A DNA stretch of 64,000 nt, taken from Conchocele bisecta. Taxonomy: Eukaryota > Mollusca > Bivalvia > Lucinida > Thyasiridae. Position numbers and translations under genes: made by a program. Where the stretch lies: assembly GCA_029237695.1 (NCBI GenBank), contig CM055272.1, forward strand, positions 37,848,901 to 37,912,900, written 5' to 3'. Position 1 is the stretch's first letter. Every line of letters starts with the position of its first letter. Below, piece after piece: positions 12,501 to 23,058 of the stretch. Below the pieces are notes generated by a model. It saw only the letters and a list, made by a program, of their open reading frames with translations. It did not search any database and was not told where the DNA came from.

Positions 12501-12799
12501 TCTCGCGTGATTGGATTCTTCCGCAGTCTCTTCTCGACCGCCGTTACGCGCAGTGATGCCGTGACCTAGGCTGCAAGCTGTTTAAGCTCGCGGAATCTCT
12601 GACCGCGCTTGTGGAGGTTTTTAACATCCCCACGAATAGCCCGTAACCGCCCTGACCTCGTAGCCCGCAATAGTCTTTTCTGATACTCTTCCGAGCGTTT
12701 TGAGGCGATGGCCCTGACCAGGTCAGGTTTTTGGAAGGCCGAATACCCCGATAGACCGAATTCGTTGGCGCGGGCGCGTAAACTACGTACAGTAGTCAT
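9506..12799 (-). pseudogene. Family-B DNA polymerase/SF1 helicase/HNH pseudogene
   Basis: A decayed replication gene, read right to left. The N-terminus (12799-12566) looks SAP/Rho_N-like ('LRARANEFGLSGYSAFQKPD'); the same frame continues past a TAG at 12566 and a TGA at 12452. Family-B polymerase signatures follow: a motif-A-like 'SIDMKACYPTSF' near 11190 and a motif-C-like 'ATDSVYV' at about 10971-10991. Next comes an SF1 helicase: a P-loop-like segment near 10645-10674 in which the usual Gly-Lys-Thr reads Trp-Lys-Thr, 'VICCGDQSQPPP' near 10360-10393, and 'YALTVHSAQGLT' near 9870-9904. After a stop at 9821 the tail 'NRCAAYDIELLWAY' (about 9580-9620) resembles an HNH/zinc end and is cut by a TAG at about 9557. 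Many shifts break it, so no product is expected. Whether it was one fused gene or adjacent genes cannot be proven here. It is of mobile-element, possibly viral, origin. Confidence 0.7.
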
Positions 12800-12823
12800 G
12801 TGCTAGATTAAATATATCTTACC

Positions 12824-13010
12824 CGACCACTGTCTAAATGGGAACACGAGTAGCCATGGGCGTCCCTAGATGGGTATACTCCTTGCCAGACCATTGTCTA
12901 AATGGGGACGTGGGTGGCAAGGGATTGACCCAGACGAATGGGTATACACCTTGCCCGCCACTGTCTAAATGGGGACGCGGCTGGCAACGAGTTCATCCAG
13001 AACCAGTTGA
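12824..13010. repeat. Three tandem ~66 bp units beside the polymerase relic
   Basis: 'ctgtctaaatggg' recurs at 12830, 12894 and 12961, each preceded by 'tatac' and 'cttgcc' and followed by a variable 'acgNgggtggcaa' block. It lies immediately upstream of the polymerase pseudogene's N-terminus and may belong to the terminal region of that element. No terminal inverted partner was found near 8.1 kb. Confidence 0.6.
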
Positions 13011-13264
13011 AACTGGCGTCTGGCCCTCCTTTCTAAGGCCACCTGCCGATGCCGATGCCGAATCCTTTCCCGGCCGCAACCTCGACAAACCTGAAAATAC
13101 CTTAATTAAGCGCATTCTTTAGATCCGATATTGCAACGAATACTTATAAGTCACGCAGCTGCTTGCTGTTTCCATGCCAGTGTGAAGAATATATCGCCAA
13201 GGTGAACATTTATTAAAATGTGCTGAAAACATTCCCAAACTCTGTCCACAAGTTGTTTACAACA

Positions 13265-13345
13265 TCAAAAGTCGCGTGGGGGAGCGGGGGTGGGGGGAGT
13301 GGGGGGGGGGGGGGTGGGGGGTGGGGGGGGGGGGGGGGGGGGAGA
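13265..13345 (+). repeat. Long G-tract (potential G-quadruplex)
   Basis: Nearly uninterrupted G runs across ~75 bases, broken only by single T, A or C. Glycine- and proline-rich open frames on the two strands across it are compositional artefacts. Length in long-read data is likely imprecise. Confidence 0.8.
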
Positions 13346-13782
13346 TGGCGGGGACATTCGAGTGCGCCCATTACGTCATTGCCGAGTTGTTCTATAAATA
13401 CAATGAATTCTATAAATATCGTGTTTTCCAAGAGTCGAAGGGTGACTGATTTTTCTGCAGAACTACACAATGCTGTTTACACTGGTTTACAGGCGATAAA
13501 CTTATGCTTTCAATGTGAGAACAGAAGTTATAAGACTATTGTACGTTTATCCGGATAATTGATTGTCAATGTTCATTTTGGGGCAATCTTACGACTGATG
13601 ATCTGACCCAATTTTAAGTGAGAAAGATGGCACAGTTTGCTAAATAATTTACATGAGCTGAGAAAGCAAGAACCGAGGATTGTTCTGTGAAATGTTTATG
13701 CCCGTAACTTCTATGTTAAGACAAATATTATATAAACACTGCAATTTTTGTTCGATAATCTGGAGGATCCCTGTATATTACA
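13346..13782. other. No gene seen
   Basis: Ordinary AT-rich sequence without recognisable repeat, exon or RNA gene. Confidence 0.4.
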
Positions 13783-14496
13783 TTAAAGGTACATGCCCAC
13801 GCAGCAGGTTACACTGTACTACTAATTTTCATTTTCTGTCATGCCTTATGAGCCATTTTTCTACCCACTAACGAGTTATTTTTAATTACGGCGCGTGTTA
13901 ATTGGTGTTAAATCGCAATTTATATGCCCCGACCAGAAAGGGTATTTTCCGACCTCGTAAAATTTTTACGAATAAGCGTCACGTGACACGGTCAATCATA
14001 TCACATCTTTGACATGCGCAGTGAAGTATCGGAAGTTGAGAAGAAAAATCATTGTTCGAGTCCAAATCGAAATCTCCACGTAACTCTTTCCATTTGGTGA
14101 TTTGGTCGCCAATATTAACCACTCTCTCTCTCTGTACTGCCTGTCCCTCAGACATTTTGCCTTTTTTTTTGGCCGACGCTGTTTCATACAATTTACGTCC
14201 TGGACGTTTCAACATGTTGATATTCTTGTTTACATATTGGGAAGCCTACTGGCGCGCGTAGTATACTGCGCATGCGCACCGCAAGTCGTGATGTCAAAGT
14301 CGTCGTCCCCGCACATTATCAAAATAGACTGTTACCGCCGCGCGTCGCTAACAGTAAATTGATAATTAATAAATGATTATATGTGTATAGCGGGCACTCG
14401 TAATTTTTAGAACTGGTGGAATAGTGACATAATTATACACTTATATAATTCATATAAAGAACATTTTGTGCCTACTGCGTGGGCATGTACCTTTAA
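13783..14496. mobile_element. TTAA-type MITE, copy 2 (longer)
   Basis: Same ends as the copies at 7446 and 28310: 'ttaaaggtacatgcccac' at left and 'gtgggcatgtacctttaa' at right. At 714 bp it is ~200 bp longer than the others, with an unrelated interior block including 'ttggccgacgctgtttcata'. The right third matches copy 1 and copy 3 ('gtcgctaacagtaaattga', 'agcgggcactcgtaa'). Confidence 0.7.
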
Positions 14497-14878
14497 TAGC
14501 CTAGGGAGTTTCAAAAAGTAATTTATTCTAGAGAAAACGTACGGGTGGTAATGAGTTTGCACCATCACCGTACATTTGCCTCTGGATGATGATTGCGAAA
14601 ATATGCAACTTTCAGTATCTAGTTCCGCAAATGATCAGTTTTTGTGGAGATAACATATTTCAGTACATTCAGTACTTTGATTTGATACAGCCCCCGGCCG
14701 GCGATGGTTGTGGGCCGTCCCCGGGCTCTCTTTTGAGGATGCTAAGAGAGCGGTGGGAGACGCAGGAAGGAGTGACGGGCTCATCAGGGGGCCCACAAAA
14801 CAGTTCATTCACCACCCCCCCCCCCCCCCACCCCTGCTGCTGATTGATTGATTGATACTATCCATGCTTAATTATATA
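14497..14878. other. No gene seen; C-tract
   Basis: Contains a C-rich run at about 14813-14834 and a short 'attgattgattgat' repeat. An open frame of 85 codons starting at 14586 runs into the C-tract and has no features. Confidence 0.4.
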
Positions 14879-15860
14879 CAGGGTGGTTCAAAATATATGT
14901 CCCCACTTTAAATAGACATAACTAGTATTCTAAGCAAGATAATCATTCAAACTAAAGTTTATTACAAAGTAATATATGTAATATTATACAACTACAAATG
15001 TATAATATATTGTAGCATTCTACTCATTATATAATCTGACTAATGACGTCACTATTGTTATGGTATGACGTCACAAAATTCAATGCTGGTATTTCAAAGA
15101 AATTATGAAAATTGGTAAAACTGTTATACAAATATTGAAACGCGATCGATAGCATCGGAAAATGATAATGAAATGTTAGGACGGACTATTTCAATCATTA
15201 ACCTTATACAAACGTAATATTATGACATAATGATGAATCATTAAACCGATTTGCATATATTCTACAGTGTATTTGATGTGTTGTTACATGCAAGTAGTAC
15301 TTGGTTGATTGTGTCATTTTTATTTGAACAATGTATATTATGTAAACAAAGAACAGTCATAAATTGTATATGTAATGACAATTATTGTTTATTATGAAGG
15401 CCAAGTAACACAAATGTTGACCATAAGATGAGATAACTATATAATGTTTCACTAGAACCGAACTACATGTATATGTATGTAAAACAGCTGTAGATGGACT
15501 TAGAAACCGGATATCCATAAATAGCCCTAAAACTTGTTTCTTGTAAACACGTATGGAATTCATCCCACATTTTCCAGATCTGAACTATCTTAGTATTTGC
15601 ATGTGCATAGCTTCGGAAAGGCAGGAAGTTATTCCCTCAGTAAAAAAAAGGAGAAAAAACAATTGAGGAGTTGTGCATTGTTTCACCAATCAAATAGCGT
15701 TTGGACGCAAGTTTTGTGAAGACCGGCTATTTTTTACGTTATGTAAAAAATGGATATACTTTTTGAAAATCAAATATAAAGCTGCGGTAAAAATGGTGAA
15801 TAATTGTATTTTATTCTGATACATAAATCACAATGCTTATTATTATCTTGGACCACCCTG
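14879..15860. mobile_element. Mariner-like non-autonomous element (TA duplication)
   Basis: Ends are 'cagggtggttcaaaata' and 'tcttggaccaccctg', each flanked by TA. A CAGGGTGG terminus with a TA target duplication is typical of Tc1/mariner elements (family knowledge). The 982 bp interior has no transposase frame. Confidence 0.65.
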
Positions 15861-15963
15861 TATATTTACATTCTTGTCCAACTGTGTGATCACATGCCCA
15901 TACTCATGTTAAATACTGAAATTTACATTAAGGGTGTTTACGAATCTGCGTATATGTATATTA

Positions 15964-16957
15964 CAGTGGAACCCCTCCAAACCGGACCCCCTCTATACCG
16001 GAATTCGCGCTATACCGAACATACGACCACGTCCCGAATATTCTGCTATATAAACACATTAGTTTCTATCCCTCTATTCCGGAACCCCTCTACTCCGTAA
16101 TCCGGACGCCATTTCAAGTCAAAAAACCATATTTCAGAGTTAAAATAACCCCGGAAAACCGGAAACACTGTCACCTGTCAGGATGTCATCCAAGAAATAC
16201 ACCGCGCCCAATTTCAATGTTGTTGTTTCAAGCGGGTGTCAAAATCACACAGTGTTTACAATAGACTGGTTCCCGGTAGTATTGTTCAGCTCTGGTTCCC
16301 AAAATGCGGAGCCACGAGAATGAGACGATTCTAACGGACTCCCAACTTGACATTTGTGTGGAAGAAATAACAAAATAACAAATTACGCACATTAACTTGA
16401 GCTCTGTACAAGCGCTATCCATGCGTGTAATGCGCTAAGCGGCGTGTTTTTTTGAACGTCATAAGCGGCATTACGAAGTTAAGAATCTATTCAATACATG
16501 CGTCCTAAATACGAGACATGTGTGCTGTTTTACAAGCTCATTACAATAGCATGGTTCACAATTTAATTATAAGCGTACGTAACAATTACGGAAATAAAAT
16601 AATCGGCACATTATTTGTGAACGCACCGACCGATTAATTGAGATAATATTACTTAACGAGGCTGTAAACTCGTACCTGTGGGCTATTGTAGCAGCTCGCG
16701 GTAACTACACAGCACACGCGAAATGTGTCATCATATCAATTCTCAGAATAAAATGAAACTTGACATATTTATTGAAAAAAATTGTACATATGCTTTCAAT
16801 ATGGTAATAATGGTATATACTATACAAATCCAAGAGATAATGATGGAAAACATACATTTCCTTAACTGGAAATAGAAAACCACTCTAAACCGAAAACCCC
16901 TATAAACCGAACTTTTCAGTCTGTCCCCAGGGTGTTCGGTTTAGAGGGGTTCCACTG
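15964..16957. mobile_element. Pogo/Tigger-like non-autonomous element
   Basis: Terminal inverted repeats 'cagtggaacccctccaaacc' and 'ggtttagaggggttccactg' flanked by TA on both sides. Subterminal copies of 'ctctataccgga' and 'cctctattccgga' repeat the terminal theme. This terminus is characteristic of pogo/Tigger. No transposase remains. Around 16315-16375 it contains half of the hairpin repeat seen complete at 46955-47085. Confidence 0.75.
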
Positions 16958-18837
16958 TATATGACCATAACCATATGACGAACTGACTTAACACGTTGAA
17001 CGTTTCATTATCAGCATTTGGATTGTCATTCATGTTACAGCCAGCCCATGCGGCCCCCATACCTACGGTCAAGGTCAACGTACATGTACTTGGAAAATGT
17101 GTTTTATTTTCCCCATATTTGTATCCAAGTGTGCACGCCTCATATGATCATAAATAGAGGATCTCCAACGAGTTTCCATTTGATATGAGATTTATGAAAC
17201 GAGTCACGCACAATTTATGCATCGAGCCTCTGGCGAGGTGGATACAATTGCCGACGAGTTCCATAAATATCATATCAATGGGAAACGAATTTGACATTAT
17301 GTTTATCACATGACTTCAGCCTCCAAAGAGCAGAGAACTTGGAGATATACAATATGTTACAGTCAGCAGACGCCATTGACTATTTTCGAAGGTAGTTAAA
17401 ATCTATATGGAGAAGAAATAGCTTTAATCCTAGCAATAATAGTATTACAAATATGCCATATAACAGGTTTCTGTTCTGTGTAACCACTTTATACTACGAG
17501 ACGGGAGTTCATTCTGACAATTGCAGTAATTTTAGTGCATCACGGACGCTTCTAATGACGTTTAAAACACGATGACGTCAACGTCAAAACATATTTGCTT
17601 TGTCGCGCCATTACGGACGTTATTTGGAACGTCTCTATTTTATTCATTTGACATAACGTTGAAGCATAATATGAATACGTAATTAGGGTGATGCGGCCAG
17701 CCAATAAAATGCGCTCCATGTCACGTGTGTCATAACACATTTATGAAATGGCATAATGAGGATTTCATGTGATGATCCACACTAGTACATACTACCCAGT
17801 GATTTACCGTGATGCTGGAGGGATTTATGTCCTTGAAGGAAATATTTCCTACTAGATGTTCACGATATTTATTACACTCTTGCGAGTTAATTGCATGGGT
17901 TTCGGTGTGAGATAAAACCAGTAATCAACTCCTTACAAATAATACACCGTGAAGAGAACACACGTAATTGCGCGCCTGTTTACTTGGAAACCACGAGCTA
18001 CCATGTAAAATGTTTACTTTTTATTACAGTCAAACTAAAGTTATTTGAAAACTTCGAAAGCGTTTCGACTAAGTTAGAAGGTTAATGTGATTGAACACAT
18101 TCCAAACATGCAGTCAAATACATCTGGTTCATAGAAACAGCTGCGTAATTTGTATTTCAAAAAGTTTACATGACATCACATTTAACGTCACACAACGTAA
18201 CGTCAAAACGCGGGAAAACACGTAATTGTGTAAATATTCATGCGCACATCACAATTCATTGCTTTTAATCTCAAAAATAGACTAAATGTGCATATGTATC
18301 CGTCGTGGAAGTGTAATAAATAGGATATTTCATCGTACATGTTTGAATAGCGGAAATAATACACTGGTGTCCGTCGGCGTCCGTGCAAGCAGCTCCTTCT
18401 CTACGCTCACTCGTTGCTTACTCGGAAGCCGACGCACTCGTGTATTATTTCCCGCTATTCAAAATGTACGATGGAATATCCTCTATGTCATTGACGTCAC
18501 ATTTTGACGTCATTTCCGGCAAAGAAATAATTCATACGCTAACGTCAAAATTGTCAATTTTGACAACGTTATAAGGACGTCTAAGAGCAAAGTTAACTTT
18601 TGTCTAAGAGCATGTAATATACAATTTAGTTCACTACCATTTTGAAATATCGACTTTATTTCCCTTGACGGATTTAAATCCGACAAAGAAACTCGTGCTC
18701 CGTATTCGATTCTTTATCGGATTTACAGATGTCTCGGAAAATAAATCCGGTATTTCAAAATGGTAGTTGAGTAATACTCTATTTACTTTTATCACAATCT
18801 GCTAACGCATGCACGTTCATGTTGCTATTGTTTTCAG
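16958..18837. other. TLR upstream region with palindromes; no second gene
   Basis: Imperfect palindromes lie at about 17165-17285 ('gagtttccatttgatatgag' against 'catatcaatgggaaacg'), 18320-18480 ('gaatagcggaaataatacac' against 'gtgtattatttcccgctatt') and 18632-18772 ('actaccattttgaaat' against 'atttcaaaatggtagt'). They sit within 1.7 kb of the TLR start. The sequence 'attgttttcag' ending at 18837 is a good splice acceptor, suggesting a 5' UTR intron whose upstream exon lies somewhere in this stretch. No promoter could be placed. Confidence 0.5.
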
Positions 18838-18853
18838 ATGCCATCATCCAGCG

Positions 18854-21118
18854 ATGAACATTGCAATTATATTGCTGCTGGCCCCCCTCACATGGAGTGT
18901 AGCTGCCTATCCGTACTGGCTCCAGACAGGTTGTACGACCGAATCCGAGAGTATGACGTGTGTCAGTATAATACCCGCATCGGTACCGCGTGGAATCACA
19001 GAGGTAGTTTTGCAGAAATTGCTCCCATCTCAAATGAACAAAGCTTGCGTATTTTGCAACACAACCTGGGTCAATGTCAAACAGTTGATGCTAACGGGCG
19101 GTGATTCCGGACACCATAAACTAATTGGACTAAGAACTCATTTGTTTACAGGTCTTGATAATCTGGTCAACCTAACAATAAATTTACAATATTTATCGCA
19201 ACTGTCATTAGGAGTGTTTTCCGGCCTGGACAAAGTAAATATGTTAGATATGTCAGATTGCCAAACACTCTCAATAAACTACATTTCGAACGCACTGTCA
19301 AACTCAACCATTCTCCCAAATCTGAGAATTCTGATATTACACAATGTTAACACGGTTAATAAAAACATGAACAAACTAACAGAAGAAACATTTCGCGATT
19401 TTGTAAATGGCAGGAACATTACAGGAATAGATGTTAGTTCTACACGGCTCATGATTGAAAAGAAAAGTATAAATAAGTGTATTCCATTGTATCCATTGTG
19501 TGAAACAGTGAAAATGTTGAATTTGTCAGATACATTCATTCTACTTAATAAAAATTATTCCATCAATCTGACTGGCTTTGTTAATTGCACAAGGCTTGTC
19601 ACTTTAGACATAAGTGGTGTGCTCGGTTCTTCCCAATATCAGATGACAACAGACAAGAAATTAATCAATGAGAACATTAAAATAACATACGATGATAATC
19701 CAGAATTATTTTACTTCCTGAACTCCGTTGTAACGGTGATTGCCATGAGATTATCTAAATCAGCGCCGGGTAAGCATCGGTACTTCTATGATTGTGTCGT
19801 GAATCTATCACTCACCTGGGCTGTGAAACATATTGACCTTTCATATAACAGACTTAAATGGCTGGATATTATTGTTGTGTCAGCCTACATTCGGCTTGAG
19901 TCATTATACCTATCGCACAACGATATGGAGTACGTGACACCGATGTGTTTCCAGCAGGATATCACATCATCTTTGAAGAAATTAGACATTTCACACAACA
20001 TGCTGAGTCGTATGGAGTCGAACGAAACGGAATTGGAAACATTGTTCTCTAGTTTAGACGTGCTGGAGGTGTTGAGTTTATCCAACAACAATTTCTCACT
20101 AATTCCGCCAAATATGTTTGCACATAACACAAATCTCAAAGTTTTAGATATATCCAATAACCAACTTACTCATGTAACATTTGAAATTGTAAAACTCATG
20201 GAACTTAGATATGTAGACATCAGCGGCAACGACATATCAATTTTAGATTCTTTATCAATTAACAATTTTAACTATATTTACAGCAAGCAGATACGTGGCA
20301 TAACTGACCGTTTAAGACTAAATGTACACAACAATCCGCTGAAATGCTCGTCTTGTGCAGACGTGAGTTATGTTGAATGGATGTCTACGTCTCCGGTAGT
20401 CATAGATACGGATAGCCGATACGAATGCGTCGCCGAGAATAAGGAATCAAAGACAATTGACCAGGACACGGTCAGCTCTACGCAGTACTTGTGTGACCGT
20501 GAAATGATACTCAGGAGAACAATTCTAATGGCGACCCTTATCCCTATCACGTCAGTAACATTGATAGTGCTGATATCCATATATATGCTGAAGTTTTTGA
20601 AACTGAAGAGAGTTGGTGCGCATGTGGATGATAGGAGACGACGAATCGAGGATGATAACTTTGAATTCAAGTACCCGGTATTCCTGTCATATAGCAGCGT
20701 CGACGACGGCATCGTGTTGGAGCACTTGTACCCAGAACTGCAGGACCACTTAAGGGCATTCTGCAGGACGGATCGTGAACTCGTCTGTATTGGCGACCGG
20801 CATTTCAGGCCGGGCCTGTACATCGCCGACGAAGTCGCCCGCAGCTTGGAGATGTCGGGGCTTCTTGTTGTCGTCATGTCCGCGAATTACTGTCACAGCG
20901 ACTGGTGTATCGCGGAGCTACATCAAGCCTACCAGCTCCGTAAGCCGGTACTCATCATTTCAATCGAGCAGGTCGCCGAGCGGGAGATTCCGGTACCGTT
21001 GCGGGGATATTTCCAGAGCCGTGTGAGAATCAAGTTTGCTCAGAACGCCGACGATGCCTACGCAATTATTCCGGAATGGGAGAATGTCTGCCATTCTATT
21101 CTACGTTTATTGCCATGA
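18854..21118 (+). CDS. Toll-like receptor (LRR-TM-TIR), single coding exon
   Basis: Membrane pattern-recognition receptor; its TIR domain is expected to recruit MyD88-type adaptors toward NF-kB. The Met at 18854 is preferred because 'MNIAIILLLAPLTWSVAAYP' is a clean signal peptide; the in-frame Met at 18809 lies before a splice-acceptor-like 'ttttcag' and adds a non-signal leader. The product is ~754 residues. In order: leucine-rich repeats to about residue 490 (clear units such as 'VEVLSLSNNNFSLIPPNMF'-type), a C-terminal Cys cap about 493-545 ('NNPLKCSSC'), one transmembrane helix about 555-579, and a TIR domain about 607-754. The TIR shows box 1 'YPVFLSYSS', a BB-loop-like 'DRHFRPG', and 'CHSDWCIAEL'. 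A box 3 Phe-Trp pair is not seen. It has a single cysteine-cluster architecture, is intact, and is followed by copies of its own 3' end. Confidence 0.93.
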   Translation: MNIAIILLLAPLTWSVAAYPYWLQTGCTTESESMTCVSIIPASVPRGITEVVLQKLLPSQMNKACVFCNTTWVNVKQLMLTGGDSGHHKLIGLRTHLFTGLDNLVNLTINLQYLSQLSLGVFSGLDKVNMLDMSDCQTLSINYISNALSNSTILPNLRILILHNVNTVNKNMNKLTEETFRDFVNGRNITGIDVSSTRLMIEKKSINKCIPLYPLCETVKMLNLSDTFILLNKNYSINLTGFVNCTRLVTLDISGVLGSSQYQMTTDKKLINENIKITYDDNPELFYFLNSVVTVIAMRLSKSAPGKHRYFYDCVVNLSLTWAVKHIDLSYNRLKWLDIIVVSAYIRLESLYLSHNDMEYVTPMCFQQDITSSLKKLDISHNMLSRMESNETELETLFSSLDVLEVLSLSNNNFSLIPPNMFAHNTNLKVLDISNNQLTHVTFEIVKLMELRYVDISGNDISILDSLSINNFNYIYSKQIRGITDRLRLNVHNNPLKCSSCADVSYVEWMSTSPVVIDTDSRYECVAENKESKTIDQDTVSSTQYLCDREMILRRTILMATLIPITSVTLIVLISIYMLKFLKLKRVGAHVDDRRRRIEDDNFEFKYPVFLSYSSVDDGIVLEHLYPELQDHLRAFCRTDRELVCIGDRHFRPGLYIADEVARSLEMSGLLVVVMSANYCHSDWCIAELHQAYQLRKPVLIISIEQVAEREIPVPLRGYFQSRVRIKFAQNADDAYAIIPEWENVCHSILRLLP

Positions 21119-21164
21119 TACGATGAGACCAGTGTATTCCCATTAAAATAACGTGTTTATTTGC

Positions 21165-21535
21165 GTGAAGCGAATTTTTTCCAGAAAGGGACAACATCCG
21201 ACATTACATTCTATGTGTATAATATTACCCCGACACGAGTTTAGTCCAGAATGGGACAACGTCTGGCAATGTATTCTATGTATATTACCCGAGTGGGACA
21301 ATACCTGTCACTATATGCATTATTCTGTGTTTCCCACCGTGGGACGAGTGTAGTCCGAATTTTAACAACGTATGCCATTCCATTCAGTGTTTGTTACCGC
21401 GAGATGAGTTTAGTGGGACAACATCTAACATTGCATTCTATGTATATTAACGACATGGGATAGCATCAGTCATTTCAGTCTGTGTTTATTACCGCTTGAC
21501 GAGCTTAGTCTGGATTGGAATAACATCTCCCATTA
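21165..21535 (+). repeat. Decayed tandem copies of the TLR 3' coding end
   Basis: The last TLR codons ('ccggaatgggagaatgtctg' then 'ccattctattctacgttta') are echoed downstream about six times. Examples are 'ccagaatgggacaacgtctg' near 21244, 'gagtgggacaatacctgtca' near 21290, 'agtgggacaacatctaaca' near 21412 and 'tctggattggaataacatct' near 21508. Spacing is roughly 55-80 bp, with 'gacgag' and 'ttagt' linkers also repeated. They lie after the TGA, so they are non-coding unless an alternative reading exists. A possible 'attaaa' polyadenylation signal is at about 21142. Confidence 0.7.
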
Positions 21536-21766
21536 GAGACACGCCATGTGAATTTGTACATTCGGACATCTGCGTAATTTCATTAAAATACGTTTACAAA
21601 ATTTACAAAATATTTCATAAATAAAGTCAAAAGTTAACAAGATTTTCACACTCTGAAAATTTTGTCAACTTTTGACCCCCTTTACGGAAAATATTGTACA
21701 TTTTGTAAACGTATTTCATTAAATTACGCAGCTGTGGAAGGTACAAAATCACATGGCGTGTCTAAT
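21533..21766. mobile_element. Foldback MITE
   Basis: The ends 'ttagagacacgccatgtga' and 'tcacatggcgtgtctaa' are inverted, as are inner blocks 'tttacaaaatttacaaaata' and 'attttgtaaacg'. A related half is at about 40010-40110. No ORF. Confidence 0.65.
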
Positions 21767-22400
21767 ATGTGGGACGCCGGCTGAGATCCGGTCCCTTACA
21801 CCATTTGTATTAATTGTAGACCCCGATCATATTACTTAGCCACACAGTATGATTATGATTTATTTGTTTTGTCAACGACAGTAAACTGTGGCTGTGACTG
21901 GAGAAATGGGGCTTATTAGATTTACAACAATTATACATCTCTATCATATTGCGCAGTCACACAGTATGATTACTATGAATATGGATAAATATATTTTCTG
22001 TTTGTTTGTTGGTGTTTAACGGCCTATCAACTATGGTCATTTAAGGCCGGGCCAACGGGTTCGATCCCGTATTCAACATGCTGCATTGGGAGGAAAATCC
22101 CAAAATCAGAACGGAATATTTACATTAAAAAAAATATATTCAGCCCTGAAATTAGAATAACCTTACCTGGTGCCAGGTCCATACTACACCAAAGCCATTT
22201 GGCCCCTTCCCCTAAAAGTAATAGGATTACGAATGATCGTAACACTCACTTAAGCTGTATAACCAGATTCAATTTTCACATACAAGAATGCCAACGACGT
22301 ACATGAGGGCCAAACAAGGTCTCCGGTCTGGATTCCGACAAGGATGAATCCCGATCGCTAAATTACCCATCACATGCTCCTACCTGCCACCCACAACTAG
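21767..22400 (+). repeat. SINE-like dispersed repeat region
   Basis: At 22010-22075 'gtgtttaacggcctatcaac' precedes 'aacgggttcgatcccgtat', which contains a perfect Pol III B-box-like 'ggttcgatccc'. From 22139 it joins the 'cctgaaattagaataacctt' family seen at 7236 and 36809, ending about 22390 with 'cgatcgctaaattaccc'. A convincing A box was not found, so a SINE is only probable. Confidence 0.45.
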
Positions 22401-23058
22401 AGACTTGGGTCTTATTACATTTCCAACAATTTTAAGCAGTCGCACAGAATAATTATTATGAATATGGACTATAGTCTGTTTCACGAAACCTGCCAAAATT
22501 TTACGGATATATAATGCGAAAACAAATAATAGTTTTTTTTCCATAATATTAAATGTTATCAAAATTTAAAAGTGTGCCTTCTCTTTATTTCGTGAAATTT
22601 TGTCAAATATTCATTGTATTACAAAATTTATATTTAAAATTTAACATTATCGAGAAAATAAATTGCAGTGTTTATATAGCCGTAAAATTTGAGCAGGTTT
22701 CGTGAAACAGATAGTAATATGTTTTCTGACACAGCTACGTTAGTCATCGAATGGCGAACAGTGTAGCCTCTGATCAGAATACGCGGATGTACAGGCTGAA
22801 CTGGGACTAAGCTGGTCGCAAACATCATAAGGTCCCATTTTCTCAGAAGGCATCAGAAACACTAGATCCTTACAAATGTAGGGATTGCTGCAGATGATTT
22901 ACATTTATTGAGCATAGGCTCAAATAAAGCAGCCTATGCTCAATAAATGTAAATCCAATAAATCTGCATTTATGTATCTGGGAAATGCCGTTATTTTCTC
23001 AACCATGGACAATGTGGACCACGTGTTCCATGGTATTCATGGTACTCCATGGAGCCCA
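22401..23058. other. No gene seen; contains a perfect hairpin
   Basis: At about 22898-22954 'gatttacatttattgagcat' is followed by 'aggctcaaataaagcagcct' and the inverse 'atgctcaataaatgtaaatc', giving a ~24 bp stem. The same stem sequence recurs without its partner at 45521-45560. The rest is AT-rich. Confidence 0.55.

Noticed and set aside
8100..13200. Terminal inverted repeats or capsid/ATPase/protease genes for the Polinton-like relic
   Set aside because: I looked near both edges and in the remaining frames and saw none I could support.
13213..13558. Gly- and Pro-rich open frames across the G-tract
   Set aside because: Purely compositional; no codon-level or domain evidence.
22040..22075. 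A functional tRNA gene at the 'gggttcgatcccgta' motif
   Set aside because: The T-arm-like segment lacks a matching acceptor stem and anticodon arm; more likely a SINE remnant.
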